Shown piece by piece: positions 27,702 to 39,940 of a stretch of 64,000 nucleotides of DNA (the first letter of the stretch is position 1; the number at the start of each line of letters is the position of its first letter). Source of the DNA: Didymodactylos carnosus (Eukaryota > Rotifera > Eurotatoria > Philodinida > Philodinidae); NCBI GenBank assembly GCA_905250885.1, contig CAJNOQ010000066.1:21305-85304 (forward strand), written 5' to 3'. The notes under the pieces are model-generated. The model was not told where the DNA came from. It searched no databases and was given only the letters and a program-made list of their open reading frames with translations. A program made the translations under genes and the position numbers.

Positions 27702-28004
27702 CATATCACCGACAAAAAATTAAAGTTCATTTAGAGTTAAAGAAAAGTGCTTTTTCGTATTCAACACACCTGATAACCTGGAAAATTTTCTATTTTTAGC
27801 GAGAGGTATCGCCAAAAAGTTAAGAAAAATTTTCAAAATTGTATCATTTTGCCATGGATGATGGCAAAATTTTTCTGCGTCACTTTGTTTGGCGATACCT
27901 CTCGCTAAAAATAGAAAATTTTCCAGGTTATCAGGTGTGTTGAATACGAAAAAGCACTTTTCTTTAACTCTAAATGAACTTTAATTTTTTTTATCGGTGA
28001 TATG
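27702..28004. mobile_element. near-perfect palindromic MITE
   Basis: The left arm (about 27702-27810) and right arm (about 27890-28004) are reverse complements with almost no differences, starting CATATCACCGA and running through AACCTGGAAAATTTTCTATT and GCGAGAGGTATCGCC. Only about 80 bp of non-palindromic sequence separates them. It encodes nothing. The very high arm identity suggests recent insertion or arm homogenisation. Confidence 0.85.
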
Positions 28005-28159
28005 CCAGCACTTTTCATTACATTTATTTAAAGCGCTACATCTCCTATTTCCACCAAGTATGCATTATAAACAATGTCTCATTTAAAAACATAACTGCAA
28101 TTAAAAAATTGCTTTTTCGGTAGCTATATCGATCTCTTCCACATTTTTTCTTCTGACAG

Positions 28160-28560
28160 CTATAGTTTTCTAGCGAATGCTGAAGTTACCTGCTATTCAC
28201 TCTAAATTTGAAAAAAGAAAAGTCCGTGATTTATTCACCTACTTTTCACTGAATCACATACAAAAGTTCGTGCCATCATTGAGTAAGGTCTGTGAAGTAT
28301 GTAATCACGGACTTTTCAACCCGGAAGCTCTCAGTCACATTCGTGAATTAAATATGGAGCACAATGCGTGAAAAATCACGGATCTGACTTACAGCGCCCG
28401 GGTTGAAAAGTTCGTGATTACATACTTCATGGACCTTACTCAATGTTGACACGAACTTTTGTATGTGATTCAGAGAAAAGTAGCTGGAAAAATCACGGAT
28501 TTTTCTTTTTTCAAATCTACAGTGGTGGCAGGTAACTTCCTACAACAGCGCTAGATTGCC
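28160..28560. mobile_element. inverted-repeat element, full copy
   Basis: Arms of about 170 bp (28160-28340 and 28395-28560) are imperfect reverse complements. They share GAAGTTACCTGC, GAAAAAAGAAAA, TCCGTGATTT, CACATACAAAAGTTCGTG and GAAGTATGTAATCACG. The right end carries ...CAACAGCGCTAGATTGCC. A half copy of the same family lies at 31752-31860, so this is a repeat family and not a chance hairpin. Confidence 0.8.
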
Positions 28561-28973
28561 TTTACATTTTTCACAATGAACAGATAAAAAGTGGTTTCAA
28601 GACAAGTGCTCTATCCCTTTTACAAGAAACTGAACTAATTTTATGTTCAGTCAGCTAAAATTTTAAAAAAGCTTTTAAAGGGTTCATTGACATCTAGAAA
28701 AATGTAGTTCAATGGGGTTCCAACTCCATCTAAGTTTATTTGACGTATCTAAGCGCTAGTGAGTCAAGCACAGATGAATAGGCACGAAATAATTCAAGTT
28801 GAAGCAGATGGCAACAGATATAACAAGTGTGTTTTGATAAAAGTCGGGGTAATGACCTAGAAATCTTACAAGCATATTCATTAAACTTCAGTCTTAAATC
28901 TCACTACAAAGCAGTCTTAGTAAAATATAGACCAAATTATTCAAATCAATGAGTTTATAGCGAGGTCAGAGTG

Positions 28974-30659
28974 TTAATCGTCAAAGCTGTCGGAGTCTGA
29001 GCTACTATTCTTGCACACATCGTCAAAAATTGTTTTAGGATCTTCGTATTCGAAGAATGTTCCGATTATTTCTCCATTACCGTTTACACCTTCTATTTCA
29101 CAAGTAGTCTTTGCATTCATGGTTTTATGGAGAGCAGTGTAATCAGATGTGCCTGTCATGCGTTTCATTGATTCCATTGTGCATAAAGACAATAATGGAT
29201 GATTAGGAGGCAAAGCGTTGTGAAATAATTTGATGAATTTTTAATATATTTTTAATTGTGTTCTGTAATCTTCTGCAAAATAACACACAATGCTCATATG
29301 AAAGTAAAAAATAGCTGCTTCACGAATATTCACGAATAGTTCATAAATCACCGTTGCAATATACGCTTTTTCTAATGGATCATCTACATCGTGGCAAAAA
29401 AAATTTGTTATATATGCCAAGGTGTCTTCAGTGTTTAAAATTATACTCACAAAATCAGGCGATTGGTGTTTTGCTTTGACTAATTTGAGTACAATATGCC
29501 ATATTCTATTATCTGATTGTTGAATAGATTCAACTTTAAATACAGATCGCACTGAAAATAATATTTCTTTTTCGTCTGGCATATCACTAAACTTATCAAT
29601 AAACGCTAATGGTTTAAAACGTTTTTTGACCATGTGATCGATCGCATATGTCGCTATTAATTTCAAATAGTACAGATTCAAAATGTGGACGTCTAGAACC
29701 ATCTCCCGCATACATCAATGCTACATCCTTATCTGTAGTTGCTGATAAATATGTGTTCATTGCAATTCTTTTTCTTAAAATGTCTTTTATTTTTTATAAC
29801 TCATTAGCAGTTAATTGTTGACCACGATATACTGTTAATATATTTTTGTTAGCATCAATCATTGACCTATATAAGGGTTTCATATCATTTATTTCAAGGG
29901 ATGATAATTGTGCGTTAATATCAGCCAAAATAAATCGAAATTTAAACATAATTGCAACTTTTTGTGTTCGAAATGCTTTATTTAATAGGCGATAAACAAC
30001 GTATCTTTGGTATACCACCGACTAGCTTTATCAACTTTGTAATTTTTCTCAAAATCATCAATTTAGTCCTGTTGTTTTAGATTATCTTTATAATACATTC
30101 GACATTCTTTTATCATTTCGTTTTTGGCACCATCCGTTGATGGACTAGCACTAAGGATTTCAATGATCAGAGGATATAAAAAGCCTCCATATAGGGTTGA
30201 TCGATCTTGAAATGAACTTTCTTTTGTGAATAGAGTCATTGAACCAATATCTTTGCTAAATATTTCAACATCTTCTGCCATTTTAAAAAAAAGTAAACTT
30301 TTATCGTTGAATACACCATGAATTTAAATAATTTATTAAATAAATTCAATTTGTGGCAACTCATAAGTAAGTGGAATCACTACTTCACCCAAAGAACCCG
30401 AGAGAACGATAAACACCTTTTCGTTTTCAATAGATGATATATAATCAATACAATTGTCTGGATCTGCGAATATTTTTACGTAGCTAATGACACGACGTAA
30501 GCTAATTATTGTTGAATTGTAATAATCAGCATCTTTGACAATATTATCATCTAGCCAAACTGCAGTAAAGCCTTCAAAATTTTCGTCTTGATTGAAGTTC
30601 ACTGATAAATCAAATGGATCTAGATTATGACTTACCGAGTGCTTACCGCTAGCCATCAA
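28974..30659 (-). pseudogene. broken ADP-ribosyltransferase (ART)/TPR-type gene
   Basis: Successive minus-strand fragments line up with an ADP-ribosyltransferase plus TPR protein family that I associate with large expansions in bdelloid rotifers. From 30659: an N-terminal VWLDDN / EKVFIVLSGSLGEVVIPL block, then a DIGSMTLFTKESSF and YPLIIEILSAS helical block, then WYTKDTLF, YRLLNKAFRTQK and an ART entry motif VYRGQQLTANEL. YLSATTDKDVALMYAG and a SVLFEINSD strand follow, where most relatives have a second acidic residue in the E-x-E position. The rest is a short TPR-like tail with LPPNHPLLSLCT ending near 28974. At least three in-frame stops (near 30063, 29790, 29241) and several frame changes (near 30000 and 29620) break it. 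About 40 family residues are missing near 30300. I infer a non-functional copy. The family's cellular role is unknown. Confidence 0.78.
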
Positions 30660-30701
30660 TCAGTAATTTGTTTTTTACTTAATAGTGAGTGTCAGAAAAC
30701 A

Positions 30702-30896
30702 ATGAATAAAATTGTTTTGGTTCTTATTCTTCTGAATTTAACCACTTCCATACTTGAACTTTACAGTTTTTTGCTTAAGAGATATAAATCTAATCAAATA
30801 TTTTATCTCATGCGATTCATCATGCTACCAGTCATAAAAGTATGCATTCCTATTTTTTCGTTTCTTTTTAATGTTGAGAAAAAGCATTTTTACTGA
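30702..30896 (+). CDS. small hydrophobic open frame, doubtful
   Basis: An ATG-started 64-codon frame with two hydrophobic stretches (IVLVLILLNLTTSILEL and MLPVIKVCIPIFSFLF). There is no recognised family and no splice context, and it lies directly beside a pseudogene in AT-rich DNA, where T-rich codons give hydrophobic translations by chance. Most likely spurious. Confidence 0.15.
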   Translation: MNKIVLVLILLNLTTSILELYSFLLKRYKSNQIFYLMRFIMLPVIKVCIPIFSFLFNVEKKHFY

Positions 30897-31456
30897 TCCC
30901 ATATGAAAAACGAGAAGGTCATTTTTAACTAAAGTTACTATTTTTTATTTAAATAAAGTTGAAATCTTCCCAACTAGGTAAACAATGATGACGAATCGAA
31001 TGAGCACATTTTCAAGATCTTCGAGAGTTTTCTAAAGTGTCTCTGGAAATGTTTTTCTTACAAACTCAGAGTTTTTAGGTTTGGATCGGTATGAGATAAA
31101 ATATTTGGCTATATCTTTTGAGCAAAAGACCGTGATAGGTTGACAAAATGACTAATATGTGTTTCAACAATCGATTATGTAAGGGATCTGTGAAAACCAT
31201 TTCATAACGCGAAAATTTAATAGAGCAATATCTAGCGAAATCAAACCAAAAATATTTCGATAATATCCTAATGCTTGATATCGGCATTGTGTGAGTTGAT
31301 AAATGTCACCGAAGTTGATTATCAAATATATTACGAACAAGACAGATATAGTGGAGCATATAAATGTTGCCGTCTTTCATCGTGTATGTACACAACATTT
31401 TCCATTGGAATATGAAACAATTTCAGAAATCATGTCAGGGGTGTCTATCCTGTGGG

Positions 31457-31479
31457 ATGTTTGAGGCACAATGCCTCAA
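31457..31479. repeat. short perfect hairpin, possible MITE core
   Basis: GTTTGAGGCA and TGCCTCAAAC are separated by three bases. Weakly complementary flanks (GGGGTGTCTATCC on the left, GATGGGAC on the right) suggest a small decayed inverted-repeat element of about 70 bp. Confidence 0.5.
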
Positions 31480-31751
31480 ACAAAAGTAAGATGGGACGCT
31501 TTTTTGCTGTAGAAATTCATTTCTCAGGTGGTACACTGAGAGATCGACCCTCCGACGATTGTATGTGAGAGCCGAAAATTATTACTATTATGAAAAAGAT
31601 TATGAGCAATAATTAAAATTACATTTTGATAAGGTGAAAATTTCTGATGAACAATCCATAATCTATCCATCCATTCTTTATGTGGGTATAAGTCTAGTAC
31701 ACTGTGCCAAATAAATATCTCCGTAATTACCGCAGCATTTCGGGACAGTGA

Positions 31752-31860
31752 GGCAATCTGGCGCTGTTGTAAGAAGTTAGCTGCCACCACTGTAGATTTG
31801 AAAGAAGAAAAGCCCGTGATTTTTTCACCTACTTTTCTCTGAATTACATACAAAAGTCAG
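31752..31860. repeat. half copy of the 28160-28560 inverted-repeat family
   Basis: GGCAATCTGGCGCTGTTGTA, GAAGTTAGCTGCCACCACTG and CACCTACTTTTCTCTGAAT match the reverse complement of the right arm of the element at 28160-28560. The other arm is absent, so this is a truncated copy. Confidence 0.8.
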
Positions 31861-31997
31861 TGAAGTGATCAGGTGAAGATGAATATATTTTGTACCAAAA
31901 CGTTTTTCTGATTGAGTATCTTAGGTAGCAAAATTTTTTCGTTACTTTCCTTTTTGTCCTGTATTTTAAACTGCCCGTGAATATAGGAGCAAAAAAA

Positions 31998-32040
31998 CTA
32001 CGGTCGTTTGACTTAGGATTCCTAAGTCAAACGACCGTAG
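31998..32040. repeat. 20-bp perfect hairpin
   Basis: CTACGGTCGTTTGACTTAGG and its exact reverse complement are separated by only three bases. It could be the centre of a decayed MITE or a fold-back left by a transposon. Confidence 0.9.
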
Positions 32041-32871
32041 TGTTTTCCTAAGTTAGGAAATGTATTTCTAATTTGATTTATTTAATAAAGACAAAAATTG
32101 AGTTAACTTTGAATACGTCATTTTCAGAGTTCCTCGGTGGAAGTAGTGGGTGTTTCTACATTCCTGAGTGGGAAAAAGTCTTCCGATTGTAACTCTATTC
32201 GATCTCTAAAAATGAATGAGTAATCACCGGTATATTGAATAGAAGGTGTCCGTTGAAGGCGTTCGCGAAACGTTTGACATTTTTCTGAGTTTCTCTGAAT
32301 TTTTTTCGATAAGTTTCAATTTCAAGGGTTTTTACAGATTGTAAATGTTTGTTTCATTCTATCGAGCTTTCTTGGATTTTGTTCGGATTTTGTTGTACTC
32401 CCGTGGACTAGTTTCTCTAGCTTCTCAAAGGGTCTTCGATTTTTTCTATATTTGCGTATGTCTGGAAGTCCCAAAAATCCTCCAAATCCCAAATCCCCCA
32501 AAAAAAACCTTGATTTCGGGACGGTGCTTTTAGTACACTTCAAACGTTCCAATTCTGATTGGTGAATGATTTCGGCGGTTGTAACAAACATTCATAAAAA
32601 ACCTCCTGCCATAATTTAAAAATCGCAGTGCCATCTGTCAAGAATGTAAATAAGTTAATATGAGAAGATAGATTGACTATCTCTAAATCTTTATGTCAGA
32701 ATTAAACGAAATAAACCGTCAAATTTAAATAAAGTATAAGAATGAAGGTTTATGCAGTTATCAATGATAGTAACATATTTCATTGGTTTATTCAACTATC
32801 CTCTCCCTTCTTCCTGAGCTTGGAGTTAGTGTTGCTGTTTATCATTCCCACTGGAAAATTTTGAAACACAA

Positions 32872-32942
32872 AAGCGTTTAAAGCACGCGCAAGCGCGATT
32901 TTTTTAAGAAAAATCGAAGATCGCACGCGCTTTAAACGCGTC
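32872..32942. repeat. GC-rich fold-back
   Basis: AGCGTTTAAAGCACGCGC is answered by GCACGCGCTTTAAACGCGT after about 35 bases, with further complementarity (GATTTTTT / AAGAAAAATC) inside. The G+C-rich arms stand out in this AT-rich DNA. Confidence 0.75.
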
Positions 32943-33658
32943 TGTCTTTCCAAATCTTTTGATGTGTTAGTTTATTTTACCTGTTTACGTATTTGTTTGA
33001 TGTGAGGATGCGACATGTATTATGGTCTGTCTCAGAATTGATTATAGACAAAAGCCTGGCGAGGATAATAGGAGCAAAATATTGGAGCTGCTGAAGGTCT
33101 CGATTGACAGCAGTAACAACATACACGGATCAAAAGTCGGGATTTTTCCTGGTGTCTATGCTTTTTATTGTGAAACTAATAACTTCATAAAAAACCTATG
33201 ATCTGAGAATCTAAAAAGAGTTCTCCTTACTCAGTATTACTGACATCAAACAAATTTGAACAAACTTGATTGGGACAAATGTTTTCGATTGACGTGAACC
33301 AGTGTAACTTGGCATTTCTTGAATAAACCATGTTGTTCGTAACTGCTGTGCAAAACGACTGCTAAGAAAAGATACAGAAATGAGCGAAGTGTGAGAGTAT
33401 GATTATGATGTCTTGCAAGACATTTGGATTAGATTATCGACAAGATATTCAAATTTTCTTTTACATCAGTGGTTGCAAACAGCTAATCGTATAAAAAATA
33501 TTTTCGAAATACATCATTGTACTAGTACAAATCCCTCTCTCTGATGTTACATGATCTTCGCACAGTCGTTGTTTACACTCTTAGTTATTTAGCAAAAACG
33601 ACAAGAAACTCTGTTGTTCTATTCTTTTCAGATTTTTGTGTGAATAAAACGTTAATAG

Positions 33659-36600
33659 ATGGATGTATACTGGGAATTATCTGATTATGATATAAATACT
33701 CGAAAAAATGGCATTGATAAACTCATTCAAACAGTTCAAAACAAAGAGACTGAAAACGTGAGTAGATCTGTAGTTAAGCGTATAGTATTACTTTCTGTAT
33801 CTTTTTTCCAGATGTCATCTGAAATTGATTACGCAACAAATCGTTTAATCAAAGGTCTTGTTTCGAATAGAAAATGTGCACGTATCGGTTATGCATCCGC
33901 ACTTGGAACGGTAAGTGTATTTTCCCTGTATATCTACATACTATCGTTTTCTCTATGCAATATTATAGCTTGTAAGTTTCGATGGATCAACTGACGATAT
34001 TTTACAACGTGTGCAAAATGCATTATCAACAAAAACGCAAACATTTATAGAAGTAAGAGTATAGTAATAAATTTAGTCAAATTTTTGTAATAAGATTATT
34101 TTGTGCTTTTTTGTAGGATATAAAAAATGTGACAACCGGCCGTATTTTAAGCTACATAGCATTAGCCTATAATCAAAAAGATGATGTAAGTGGAAAGAAA
34201 AGTGGATTTCCATAAGAGAGTACTCATTAAACAGGAAGATCATCGAGAAATTGTCGTAAAGAGTCAAAGAATTCTTATTTCATTTCTCATCTGCTTGATT
34301 TTTTAGTTGTCATCAGTTTTGCCCAAAATTTTACCCGATATACTAACAATGCGAAGACAAGCAAAACACAAATTGCAAGCGTTCATTGATTCAGCTATTA
34401 TTCAATTATCAAAATGGGTATATAAAAAAACAATGTATTTCCTCTCAATATATCTAAATAGTCACACTTTTCTAATAAACAATTTCAGGCTGGAAAGAAA
34501 TTATTTAAAAAAGAGATTTTTTCACAAATTAACTCATTATTACCAACAAGCTGGATTGAAACACTAAATAACGATTCAAAATCCATCTATTTATTAGTAT
34601 CACTCTCAAACACATATCCCGTATGTGAATATCATTTTACTTTTGCTTTATATTTTTTTGAAAAAAATTATTTTATGTGTACTTAGAAAATATTTGATCA
34701 AACCTATTATCAATCTCGTTGGAAAGAGAATGTATTGCCGTTATCCTCATCGAAAGAACATGCAAATATAAAAAAATGTTTACAAGTAATAATTTTTTCA
34801 TGAATTAACGATTTTCAACGTGACATTATTCTTTATATCTGTTCTTAGTCGTTTGGCAATGAACTTCACTTATTACAAACATTATGTCAAGAAATTATTC
34901 TGTATTCATTGCGTACACAACAGTTTGAACATTGTTGGACGCTTATAGCTGAAGGTAAGATGATTTGGGATCTCTATTCATTTAATATTTCAACATATTT
35001 CGTTTAGAATTGTCGAATAATGGATTAGAATCAAACAAGGGCCATATTTTACTTGAATCAATCCTATTTTGTTTTGAACAAGAAGACGAGACAAATATTA
35101 TTGTATGAACATATTAATATTATTTGTTTTTTATCAAAACTTATCAAATTCGCTTTTTGTTTTTTCTTCAGACAGATACTATTCTTAATGATAGTGTATT
35201 TGTTCAGCGAATACTCTTATTATCAATGTCAAACAAAGGGAAAAGTAAACAAGCCGCTGCTCATGAACTTGCAAAAAGTGTGGTATGTTAACTAGAGAAT
35301 AAACAAATCTTCGTGCTCATTCTTCAATTTCTTGTTTTTCTATCGTTTTAGGTTAGTAAACTTAGTAATGTGATCACTAAGAAATCGATTGATCAAAAGT
35401 TAAAAATTTTTGGAACGCTATTGAATTGGTAACTGAATAAGTTTCATATGAAGATCTATTCTCATTTTGAACTGTTGTCTCTTTTTGTAGTACGAAAAAT
35501 TATGCATGTTTACAGTCAACAACAAAAGCAATATCAGATAAGGTATCAAACTGTAGCCACGTAGTTGAAACTAATTTTTCAGATTAAAATATAGAAATAA
35601 ACTGCTTTAGTCAAACAGTCATTGTAACAATTTTGAACTCTTAAAATCTTTCAAGTTCATTAACGCTAATTTTATACTGACATGGTAGTTAGTAAAAATG
35701 AATATTGGCAAGGTTTAAATATCGAAATCAAAGAAACATCTAAGTTTTTCTTGGTTTTTTTCCCGTATTTTAGTGTTTCGCAGATTAAAATTTATATATT
35801 TTCTTAGTTTCTAGTTAACTGCTGATGAATCAATATATTATGCAAAATATCTCATCGGTTTATTCTGTGAAAATGAAGTAGAAAGGTAAATTTATTCAAA
35901 TTACTTATGCTCTTTCTATTTGTCAACTAATCAATTCATTTTTCTCTTTCAGAATAGATGATCGTCGTCAGTTTATAATTAATCTTGTAAGTTTTAAATA
36001 TGTTTTTTATTTAAATCTTTGAAATTTTACTTCACTCTATCTACTTTTTCTCTTTGTAGCTAATTAATTTAGCTTCTGATAATGACGATGTTTTTGAACA
36101 GATATTATTGTTATTTGTATTATTCGCCTATTTCAAAACAAATCGTGTGCCAAAAAATTTACGTGATGTACGACAAATTAGTTTTAATGATCTTATTTTT
36201 AGTTTAAAAATTTATTTTTGATAGTTTTTACCGGATGTTTCCTTTGAAATATCTGATCGATTACGTGAATACATTGGTGACGGTATTTATAAATTGATTT
36301 TACATGAATTTAGTAAACATCAGTTTATGGGATGTTTTCATGTATTCAAAAGAGCGGCTGTAAGTTGAATGTGTATTAAATTTAACATGAAAAATAATAA
36401 ACAAATAATAATCTTATTTTAGAGTTGGTGTGATAAAGAAACACATTATACTCCTTATTTTAAATATTCAGATGAAATCAAATCATATTTAGCAGAAAAT
36501 TATCAACAATTATATGAGACAGTTAACGGCACTATAGTATGTACATGGATAGTAGTTTGGCACTAAATTCAAGAATTTACAAAAATTGTTCTAAATTACT

Positions 36601-39600
36601 TGAATAAAAATTATTTTATATACAAATATGATTACGTACTATTTAGATTCAAGCTTTACCAGATGAAAAATTACGTATATCATTTCAACAAGTATTTGTA
36701 CTCGGTTTATTCGATCTATTTGTCAATTATCGTCAAGCAAAACAATGTCTTGAAGTAAGATTTCTATTTATTGTTAAAATGTTAAATTAAATCACTATTC
36801 TTATATAGGATCTTGTAACATGTATTGAAAATGCTCATAATGAATTAGTATTGAAAAAATTAATTAATGGTAAATATGAACAACTTTAGAAATGTTACTT
36901 ATAAAATTATTATTTAATGGATATTTATGCATTTTAGAAACTACATGGATTGAGGTATTTGTTGATATATTATTGTCAATGTATACAAAAAGACAACAAA
37001 TAATACGAACAATTTTGAAAAAAGTTTATCTTCGAATTTCAAAATATATGAATGTTGAAGCATTAAAGTTGATGTTACAGGTTAGTTTTTAAAAACTTTT
37101 TATAATGTTTAAAAACTATCTTTTATTCCATCTATTTTAGGTGTTAGAAGATGCAGATGAGGAAGATGATGAAGATGACGAAGATATGAGCGATGCGAGT
37201 TCCGATGATGGATCTGATAAAGAACAAGAAGAAGAAGAAGAAGAGAATGAATCAGATAATGAAGTTGATAAAAATTCAAATGCTAATGAAGAATTGCGAC
37301 AAGCTGTTGAAAAAGCATTGGGCGATGCGGCAGCAAAAGAAGATGACGATGTAATTTCATCGTAAATTTGTCTTTAATTTGTATTTAATTTTGTGTTCTC
37401 TTTTAGGATGTTGAAATGGATGATGAAGCCATGCTTCGTTTAGATCCACTCATTGCTGAAGCATTTCGATCACAAATGAAAAAATCATCGACAATAAAAA
37501 TAAATGAAAAATTACATCATCAATTACGTGTACTCGATTTAATAGAATTTATTATTAAAAAAGATGAACGAATGAATTTTGTCACAGTAAATAAAATCTC
37601 TTATTTTTATACGCTCAATTTTGTTTCTACATTTTCTTATTTCTTTAGATTAGTATTCGTCCCTTAATTGATAAGTGTGTGAGTATACCGAATACAGCGG
37701 CTTATCGACCAATGATTGTACGACTCAATTCGATATTAAGACATCTTTCGAGCAGAAAAGTGAGAATCAAAAAATATGAAAGAAATCTCTGAGTAATATT
37801 TAAAAATTTTTAGATTGGTCATTCTGATATGGTAAAACTAGATGATTGTCTTGAGCTATTCCACTATTTAGCAGCAATACAAGGTAGTGAGATACATCAA
37901 ACTGTACGTATCCTAAGATTTTATTGAGTTTTGTATTTTAGGAGGTAAAACGAAATTGTTAACAGACGTGTTAACGAAAGTTTCAATGTTTGTGGTAAGT
38001 AAAAAATAGTGAACATTTTATTTGAACTTCTGATGAAAAAACAAAGCATGCCATCTGTAATTTCCCTATCTAAATAAATACAGACGTTTAGTTTTCTTGT
38101 AATCAAAGAAGCTTACATTAAATATGCATTGTTCGTTTGACTTAACTGTCAACGACGTTTTCAAAATTGTAAAAATAGTCTCTCCTGTTCTTTAGATTAA
38201 ATTGTGTTTACATGTGGGTACAAAAGAAAACAAATTAGATGATGTTCAAAAAGATATATGTTCAACGTATGAAGAAGGAATTTCAAGATTTTTTGAATCA
38301 ACGTATGTTTCTTTGTTGATTGTTTATTTATCATGTCTACCAAATATTATTCTTTATTGTAGAAAACCTTTAACGAAAAAAAATAAACAGAAAAATGGCG
38401 AAATTGAAGATGCTAATGAGGACATGGAAGAAATTCAACATCCACTTGTTCATCCAACAACGATAAAAGAATTTTTTCAACGTTTTCCCGAATATTCTAC
38501 ACAGCTAGCATTATCATTTGTACAACGATCATTGAAAGATGATGTAACTTGGAAAAAACGAGTAGGTAGAACATTCTCTTATATTAAAAAAGAAAAAAGA
38601 AAGATGATTTCAGTTAATTCTATATTTTAGCTTCTTGTGTGTGGTATATTGAATAATTTTTTTAACAAAACTCGAGTAAGTGAGAGACAATGTTTTGATA
38701 TGTTGTTATTGATGTTAAAATAACAAAATTTTATATTCATTTTTAGCTCAATAATGTTGATCCGATATTACTGAATACAACCATTGAATTAATAAAAATC
38801 GTACGTACATTTTATATTTTGTACAGATTTTTTTTTAATTCATTCATTTTTTTGTCACCAGATATGCCAAGATTCAAAATCATCTAAACAAGAATCATTG
38901 AATTTATTGACAATGTTAACACAAAAACTCTTATTCATCAAAGTATAAAAAAAAATCATATTTGATCTCTTGAAATTATTGATCGCTTCACTTTTTTTAG
39001 GAACCACAGTTGACGCCAGAACAAGCACAATTATTATTCTCAAGAATATTGGCAGTTATCGAACGTAAAACACCCAATAATCCAAAACAAAAACAACAAT
39101 TAGTGAATTTGTTAAACACTTTTAAAAAGAGGTACGGTGCATTCCACGTTTGCCATCCTTCTGTCTAGAACAAGTGTTACAGAAGGTTATGAAACAAGTA
39201 GTAGATCAACTTTTTTATATGAAAGATTTTAATCCACTTTTTGAGACCACTCCATAATCCACAGCATCAATAGTTCTTGCGTTTTCTCCGTAATTTTTTA
39301 CCGCACGTACCTAAAATTAAATCTTCGATGTCTCTTTTGCGTTTGAGATTTGAAGCTAGGTAAGTGTAATAAAAATTCTAGTTCAATCGTTTTAAAGCAG
39401 TCGTATTGATTGCGGATTCAAAACGAAGAAAATGCAAGAACTATCGATACTCAATAGTTGGACTAATGCCACTGGAAAGTGTCTTCGGAAAGCTCCGTAG
39501 AAGGGGTTCTGTGCATTTTAAATTGTCAACTGCCTTCTTTGCATTATCTAAAAAATAGACTTAATTCTCTCTCTCTCTCTCTTTTCTCGTTCAGATATCA

Positions 39601-39940
39601 ATTAGAAATCAACGATAATGTAATGTCAATGTTAAAAAAGCGTAAACAAGACACGGTCACCAATGGTGATGATACGAAAAAAGTGAAAAAATTAAAAACA
39701 ACGAATAATCATATGGATGACACCAGTATTAATCAGCCAGGAACAAATGAAATTGCAATATCTACATCTAATGGAAAAGTAAAAAAATCAAAGAAAAACA
39801 AACAAAATGACACTATTACTGATGAAAATGAAACATCTTCGAAGAAAAATAAATTAAAGAAAAACGTCAGTGACAGTGAAGAAGAAGCAGGATTAAATGA
39901 GTGTAGAAAAATACCATTTAAAGGATTATCAACCGTTTAA
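33659..39940 (+). CDS. MYBBP1A: MYB-binding protein 1A / DNA polymerase V family (nucleolar)
   Basis: About 32 short exons join in frame into roughly 1,170 residues. First exons are 33659-33757, 33812-33910 and 33969-34052; the last ends with the stop at 39938-39940. Family signatures include YATNRLIKGLVSNRKCARIG with YASALGT, KILPDILTMRRQAK, TWIEVFVDILLSMYTKRQQI, then a long acidic tract (37150-37290, Asp/Glu/Ser) followed by DDEAMLRLDPLIAEAFRSQ and a helical-repeat C-terminal half. The tail is very basic and Lys-rich, as expected for nucleolar targeting. Human MYBBP1A is about 1,330 residues and yeast Pol5 about 1,020. Known roles are ribosome biogenesis, rRNA gene control and, in animals, transcriptional co-regulation; there is no polymerase activity despite the family name. 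The first ATG lies 27 bases after a pyrimidine tract plus AG. The intron before the last exon (about 39133-39596) contains a small inverted repeat and a CT run. It appears intact. Confidence 0.9.
39265..39450. repeat. inverted repeat in the last MYBBP1A intron
   Basis: ATAGTTCTTGCGTTTTCTCC near 39270 is complementary to GAAGAAAATGCAAGAACTAT near 39426. It probably marks a decayed MITE inside the intron. Confidence 0.6.

Larger units (their letters stand above)
30897..33658. other. spacer with hairpins and repeat fragments upstream of MYBBP1A
   Basis: No supported gene. The region holds a short hairpin at 31457-31479, a half copy of the 28160-28560 repeat, a 43-bp hairpin at 31998-32040, a GC-rich fold-back near 32872-32942, and presumably the MYBBP1A promoter. 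Frames near 32322-32591 look like translated low-complexity DNA. Confidence 0.5.

Noticed and set aside
32322-32591. Minus-strand open frame with Gly/Phe-rich translation
   Set aside because: It derives from low-complexity G/T-rich DNA (repeated GGATTTGGG-like units), has no family features, and overlaps an equally open frame on the other strand.
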